Positions 58,097 through 64,000 of a stretch of 64,000 bases of DNA are shown here, one piece after another. The DNA is from Hofstenia miamia (taxonomy: Eukaryota > Xenacoelomorpha > Acoela). The DNA lies in NCBI GenBank assembly GCA_004352715.1, contig SCFE01000009.1, positions 2,754,594 through 2,818,593 of the forward strand, written 5' to 3'. The position numbers were made by a program, and so were the translations under genes. Position 1 is the stretch's first letter; every line of letters starts with the position of its first letter. The notes below the pieces were generated by a model. The model saw only the letters and a list, made by a program, of their open reading frames with translations. It did no database searches and was not told the DNA's origin.

Positions 58097-61000
58097 TAAT
58101 GAGAGTTCTAGAACATGACTTTTTAAAAGAATCGGGGATGCAAAACTAAACTTCAATATGATCATAAATTCAAACATATTTTGCAATTGTAAAGTGGACG
58201 ATGTCTGAACTTCTGTCAATTAAGGGTAACAGGCATATTCCCTTTTAGGAATCATTAAGAACTCTATTCATGTTAAGAAACCAATGGTATTATAGACAAA
58301 TAATTTTATTTCCTGCATTAATATTGATAGAAATCTGATGTAGATGTAAATAATTTTTATTCAACTGACTCTTAATTCAATCTAAATTATGCAGTTCTAT
58401 ATATAAATTAGATAGATTAGAAATCCAATTTTCAAAATTTAACATTCATCTGTAAGAAAATTACTGAAATAAGTAAAATTAGAAATTTGTAAATAAAAAC
58501 TTGTCATAAACAAATACTTGCAAAACTGTTTAGTAAATTTGTACTTAAAACTGCCTACAGATTGTGTTGAAATCTTATGAATGGTCCGAATTGAACAAAC
58601 ATGTAAATGATTTTCTTGCATTTGTAATAAAGTTTTACAAATATTTTAATTAATATCTTAATTCGAAATAGAGTTTCTATATGTTTTATTAAAAACATTC
58701 ATTATACAAGAGAATAGGATAGAACTGTTACTCCCCGGAATTATACTGAGACGGAAATACTGAATACGAAAATAAAATAATTTACTCAATCAGTCACACG
58801 CAAAGAGAAAAATAAATTTTTATAAAGAAATTTTTCTTGATTTTTTCTTAAAAAAAGGAATAAAACTTACATGCTATTAAAAGATTTTACAGAAAAATTC
58901 TAAAATTTAAGAATACATTACCAAATTAATGTTAAATATGCTGAGATATCCGATACAGCTAATAAAATCCCCCTTTAATAATTTCACAGAAGGAAAGATT
59001 CGCTTTGCTAAGCATTTAATGGTGCCTCTGCATTTAGGGAAGAATGATAAATTAATTTATTTTGTTCGCAATCATGTGGGTGGTTTCGCAAGTTATAAAC
59101 AATCATCAGTGTAAACATTTCTTTTTATAACACACCATTTGACGGCTGGGCGGAACAAATGCAAATAATTAACATCATTATAAAACAATTGTAAATAGGT
59201 TGTTTAGTACCCAGAAAATGAAATGGAAACAGGGCTGAATAAACAGTAATAGAAAACCTAATTGTGCGTGCTTAGCAATTGTCTGTTCTCTCACTTCAGT
59301 GCAGGGCAAATTGGCAATAGTTCGTTATTTCTTAAATACAAACGGCTTTTGGCATTAAGAAAAATAATTTTTAATTCTCACCAATAGAAATAAAACTCTG
59401 AAAAAGAAAATCATTTAAAACAATTGTATAAAACTAAATATAAGGAATTCCATCATTTGTAAGCATTTTTATGTTAATAGAAAAAAAGTTAGTCTTATTT
59501 TTATATTAAATTATACAAGAGTATGTATTACGTATATTTCAAGAATTTTTCCTAAAATTATTTGATTTTTGTTAAACAGTAAAGAAATACTTTTGATTAT
59601 GTGAATTTGTGAACTGGCCTCTTTATATTGACAAATTGGATAATAAATTTAAAGGCATACTAACTAGGTAGGCGTGAATGACTTTTAAAATATATGCTTA
59701 CAAAGAAACTTTTCAATTTAGTTCCAACTACAATTTCGTAGAAAAAATACTAATCGTTAGAATATATTTTGCAAATCAAAAGTTTAATAGAAATCAGCAA
59801 ATTATAAATCAATAACAATGTAAGCAATGTTAATAACTTTTACAAGAAATGGATATTTTGTTGAATATGTATGTTTATTAACTAAAGGGCTTAACCAATT
59901 TAGAGAAACTCAAATATATTATGTGCAAATGCATAAAATTTATGCGTTATATGTATATAATTATTTTTTATTAGTAGCGGAAATAAATTGTCGCTAATAT
60001 TGGCTATTGGTAAATAAAAACACTCAAACTTTTATTAGTATTAGTAAACAATGTATATTTTACGGACATATTTCGAACTTCTTGAAAGTTTTCGAGCAAT
60101 AATGGAGAGTTTTGAATAGTTATTAACCGTTTCTATTAAAATTTTAATTGTTAATAGTAAAAATAATTTAGTGCAAAAATTATTGCATTTACAAAACTCA
60201 TTGTTTTTTTTTAAAAATGCTCTTAAACATTTTTCTTGAATACATATATATTTTTCTGAATAAAATTCAAAATTGAATTCATTGCAAAAAATTAATCATT
60301 TAACTGAAAAAATTTTTGCTAAAATACTTACTCTATTATTTAACCCTATATGGTTGTCAAGAAACCTAAAACATCCGATTTTTTAGTAAAGATAGAAATG
60401 ATATATGAAGCAAGTTGGAGATAATATAATGATAACATTAATAATACAACAAAAATAATAATTTAAAAAAATCAAACATAACAATAATTTCATGAATAAT
60501 GAATTATTCTTATATTTGTTTGTGACTTATGAAAATAGGTTATATGTACAAGTGATTTGCGTATAGAGCATTTTTAATGCTGTATCCGTCTATTAAAATT
60601 ACTTTCCTCTCCGTACCAGCCCCTAACCGAGAATGAAATTATATTTGCTGTTATTAAGCAATTTAAAACAAAATTTCGAGCACAACTTACGTCTATTATA
60701 TGTTAATATTTTCAAAACTGCATCTAAAATTTATAGTTTTGAAACAAATCCTACTTAAGGTACACATAGTGGGGAATGGAAATCTTAACCAGTATCCGGT
60801 AAAAAATATACGCGCGGGTAAGGGCGGCTAAAATCGGGTAACTATTTTTAATACCCACACCTAAAATAACTACATCAAATAATAGAATAATATTTTAAAT
60901 TACTTCACATAAAGTTTTTCAGTACAAAAATTTTTTAAATATCACATAATGATTAACTATAATTTACTACATTAATTACTTATGATTAGTAAAACTGATG

Positions 61001-61099
61001 TTTTATTTAATTAACTGATGTTTATTCAATTAAAATGAGAAGTTCTAATATGAAACAATTTTTTTTGTAATTATGTGCAAATCGTTTTAAGACATTAGT

Positions 61100-61480
61100 G
61101 TATGCCAGGGCATATGTTCGCATACCCCAATCTCCAAAAGGCATCCAAGTGCATACCCAGTTACTCGAGTCTAGGCTTAGAGCTGAATAAACAAAAATTA
61201 ATGTGGAAAAGTTGACAAGTGATAGAAACTACCAGGAGGCAGTAAGGAGACGATGGATGAAGTAAAAGGTATATTTAGTCCCAGTAGTGGGGCAGTTGAC
61301 GCGATTTGTGAGAAGTACAAGGGCTACTTAGAGAGATTAGGGGTTCCAAAGTAGACAAGAGTATAATCTTACAAAATAAAATATCTCAGACTCACTGGCA
61401 ACTAGCACGTTATCCGAGATCAAAGTTTAAAATCCAAAGTGGAGATTGGGTGAGAATGTATTAATAACATTTATATTTTT
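61100..61480 (+). other. Possible degraded LTR/retroelement leader with a short frame
   Basis: Composition is richer in G and C than the surroundings. A 33-codon frame at 61253-61354 (MDEVKGIFSPSSGAVDAICE ... RLGVPK) looks coding in composition. It is followed by AAAATAAAATATCTCAGAC, reminiscent of a polyadenylation region. No family identified. Confidence 0.25.
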
Positions 61481-61922
61481 CCGGACTAGAATTATGACAA
61501 ATAAGTAGAGATTTAGCCAGTGTTGAAATTTTGAAACTTTATTTTTGTTACATCAACTTAGTATGCAATCGTGCCTTATTGCAATTAGTAACTGATCATA
61601 TATTGTATTTTCTTCACTCAGATCTAAGTGTGTTTACATTTGAAAACCATGAAGAAGATTTGATAATCATGATGGTGTATTTTTATTTGTATATGCAACT
61701 AAATATTTTAAATTTTTACGGGGAACGCTTTGCTACTTTGTAACAAGGGAACTGTGAAATTTTAAATCAAATTTCCCTCAAATTGGACGTTTACGAAAAA
61801 CGCTAGTAAAAATAGAAACAGCATGATAAGCATTGAGAAAAAACTGAAAAGCTAAAAATGTCAAGGATCGTGAAATTTACTTGTGCTTTATTTCTTTAAA
61901 ACAATAATTTTAGGCGCAATTA

Positions 61923-62106
61923 CCCCCCCCCCCCNNNNNNNNNNNNNNNNNNNNNNNNNNNNNNNNNNNNNNNNNNNNNNNNNNNNNNNNNNNNNNNNNN
62001 NNNNNNNNNNNNNNNNNNNNNNNNNNNNNNNNNNNNNNNNNNNNNNNNNNNNNNNNNNNNNNNNNNNNNNNNNNNNNNNNNNNNNNNNNNNNNNCCCCCC
62101 CCCCCC
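61923..62106. repeat. Poly(C) tract with 160-base gap
   Basis: C-runs on both sides of the Ns: a homopolymer that could not be sequenced through. Apparent proline or glycine frames here are artefacts. Confidence 0.9.
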
Positions 62107-62291
62107 ATCCCACACATGCATCTTGCACACTATGTTTGTGAATACCAATGGAAAATGTTTATAATGTTTATAAATATTAAATACACTTGCAAAAAAAACT
62201 GATGTGTTAGCAGCACCAAATTGATATGGCTTTAATAAATGAGGTAAGCTATTTAACCCTAATCTTTTCAACCAATTTTATTTACGTTGGT

Positions 62292-62842
62292 TTCACAAGG
62301 GGGGATAAAAATACCCCAAGTTTATTTTTGATATAGTAATGATATTGTCATGATATTTGGCACAAAGTTACCATGAGATAAAAAGTTTGAAAAATTCCAA
62401 AAAAAACATTTTATCCACATATTTTTTTGGACGCCAGCATTTTTTTAAAAAATTTGGTAAGAGATGTCTTATGTTAAAATGGTTATTTTTGGGCAAATTT
62501 TAATCTATTTCTATTCAAAACACAAATTATAAAATTTAGTAATAACTTAAGGCATATTAATTTGTACTGATTAATGCGGATGTCAACATTTTTTATTTGT
62601 CTAGTCATTTGTATATTTCTGTAATAAAATGACTGTCAATTTGATTGTCGCCATTGCAAAATAGTCATAATTCCTTGACAAAAATTGCTTTCGCCCTAAA
62701 ATGTTCACAGAAATATGTAAAACTAAATTTAATGCATTGAAAAGTTCAGCCAATATTTCAAATTTAGATTAAAAAAAGTTATTAATAAAAATTCAAATGG
62801 GGGGGGGGTAAGTTTATCCCCACCCCCTGTGATGAATAAGGT
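62292..62842. mobile_element. Candidate MITE with ~27-bp inverted ends
   Basis: Left end CACAAGGGGGGATAAAAATA continuing to CCCC, right end in complement CACAGGGGGTGGGGATAAAC continuing TTACCCC. Both have CACA-G-run-GATAAA-x-x-TACCCC. The 550-bp interior is AT-rich without coding capacity. No target-site duplication was recognised. Confidence 0.5.
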
Positions 62843-64000
62843 TATTTCCACATAAACCGTATGTTTGAGTTTGCATATCCAATCCGAGGCTGAAACACAT
62901 ACAAGTTTCCCAAAGCCATCTCCACCTCTGAACAGATTCGCCTGTCTATGAAATATTTAATTTAGGAAAAGGTACCGTAAAATGGGATAATTCGGACACC
63001 TAGTCACTTTTTATCTTTAATCAACTAATGAAAATTGTTAGATCCTTCTAGTGAGACCGAAATTCATTTTTTTACTTAGATATGCAGTAATCAACTGAAA
63101 TTTATCAATAGACGTGAATTTTTTTTCTACTGTATTCACAGCTACGTTATATTTAAAATTCAAAAAAGTGAAAAAACTAATTTTACTATTTTTCATCAGG
63201 TTTGATCTACAACAAAGCTTTGTTGCAGGTTGAATCATTTCGAATGATTAGGACAAAAACTTATATCTCATTTTTCTGTACTAGTTTGGTTTAAGATTTC
63301 TTGGATAGTATCTAGCTATTTAATATTATCAGAGACAGAGACAACACCTTCGACCTCTAAAAATACCAGAGGCCTATTTAGGGAGAGATATTGAGCAATG
63401 TCATCTCTTCAGGCTTTTAACATTAATTTTTTGGCTTAAGAATAAAGTATTCCATGAAAAATACAAATTCATAACTAATTTAATGGCCAATTTTTGCGTT
63501 ATTTTGACAGCTTTTGGAAGAATCTACCTCGTAATTGATCTTTAAACTTTATCTAAATTTAGATATCCCCCATCTGAAATTTCTGGATACGCTCTTGAAA
63601 TAGACGTTTTTATATATAGGACTACTACTATTTTTACACTACGTTACATAACGTAAGATGTATAGGCCATGCTGAGAATAGGTATTGAAACATTTTTTAT
63701 AGCAAAGTAATGAATTAGTAGAATTTGGGGAGGCCACCTTCGGCCAACCTTAGATGCGCAATTGCGCCGTAAGATGATAATCAAATGTATTATGCCATGA
63801 CCAACTCTAAATATTTAGAGTTGGCCATGATTATGCAATTTGGTGAAAATTGTTTTTCGCAAAAAGAAAATATCATTTCATCAGTTTGTTGCTATATGGC
63901 AACGGAATGCCAAGTAGGCTGGGGTAGGGCCTGTAACGAGCACGTACCAAAGTGTACGAGCACGGGCGGGGCATACGGGCTCTGCCATGAAATTTTGGTT
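62843..64000. other. Right-edge spacer with palindromes
   Basis: No gene recognised. It has a 24-bp perfect palindrome (63801-63824), the 12-bp palindrome GCGCAATTGCGC (63756-63767), a GTTGCT-ATAT-GGCAAC motif (63888-63903), and a GC-richer end with two ACGAGCACG repeats, possibly the edge of a mobile element continuing outside the window. Confidence 0.45.
63801..63824. repeat. 24-bp perfect palindrome
   Basis: CCAACTCTAAAT followed directly by its complement, flanked by CATGA and CCATGA, which extends near-symmetry. No spacer, so it could form a cruciform. Confidence 0.85.

Larger units (their letters stand above)
53969..61252. other. Long gene-free AT-rich stretch
   Basis: More than 7 kb without supported genes. 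Contents: (TA)n at 55579-55609; a perfect 33-bp tandem duplication at 58031-58096; scattered ~60-codon frames (56535-56798, 57169-57363, 58929-59114) with no motifs. Interpretation: intergenic or large-intron DNA. Confidence 0.5.

Noticed and set aside
58929-59114. 61-codon plus-strand frame
   Set aside because: Length expected by chance in this composition; no motif.
61883-62271. Proline- or glycine-rich frames around the poly(C) gap
   Set aside because: Produced by C-runs and Ns only.
1-64000. tRNA, rRNA genes or CRISPR arrays
   Set aside because: No B-box-like tRNA signature, rRNA segment or spaced direct-repeat array was seen on either strand.

Overview
The window is AT-rich nuclear DNA of an invertebrate animal. 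An inhibitory SMAD (SMAD6/7-type) MH2 exon, a SMIM15-like membrane protein, a C2H2 zinc-finger array, usable GT/AG splice signals and a wide range of metazoan transposons (Penelope-like, Ty3/gypsy, APE-type and RLE-type LINEs, Tc1, mariner, hAT, piggyBac MITE) all point to Metazoa. I cannot name the phylum. Genes are sparse and (TA)n microsatellites are everywhere.

Layout. 1-840: internally deleted LINE, minus strand. 4065-4358: SMIM15-like gene, minus. 5350-6452: element with long inverted repeats. 8166-18765: a block almost free of CpG, holding a 348-bp tandem duplication, a Penelope-like element, a decayed Ty3/gypsy element and most of a LINE. 16.3-21.1 kb: that LINE, split by a Tc1 transposon (18908-20215) and a piggyBac-type MITE (20302-20512). 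21725-23380: hAT-type element with target-site duplication, carrying a nearly intact LINE RT. 23.9-24.5 kb: possible small membrane-protein gene. 25.3-27.1 kb: hAT and mariner transposase fragments. 28.1-29.2 kb: zinc-finger array, minus. 33.5 kb: Tc1 fragment. 38.8-40.4 kb: a likely terminal exon and an intact single-exon sulfotransferase-like gene, both plus. 40.8 and 44.8 kb: truncated LINE 3' ends. 45.6-47.4 kb: RLE-type LINE with intact LDDG. 49.3-49.8 kb: terminal I-SMAD exon, minus. 51.6-64 kb: nearly gene-free, with one candidate inverted-repeat element near 62.5 kb.

The strongest unusual signal is the CpG desert. About five CpGs can be found in 10.6 kb, where base composition predicts roughly 300. 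Catalytic aspartates of at least two retroelements inside it are Asn codons in the pattern expected from CpG-to-CpA transitions, so the block looks like a fossil of intense cytosine methylation on a transposon cluster.

Several features are assembly artefacts. An exact 828-bp duplication of the I-SMAD exon flanks a 594-bp contig held by single Ns. An 18-nt Tn5 mosaic-end (Nextera adapter) sequence is embedded at 41614-41631. Gaps sit inside microsatellites and homopolymers. The genes shown are mutually unrelated, and nothing indicates a shared pathway.
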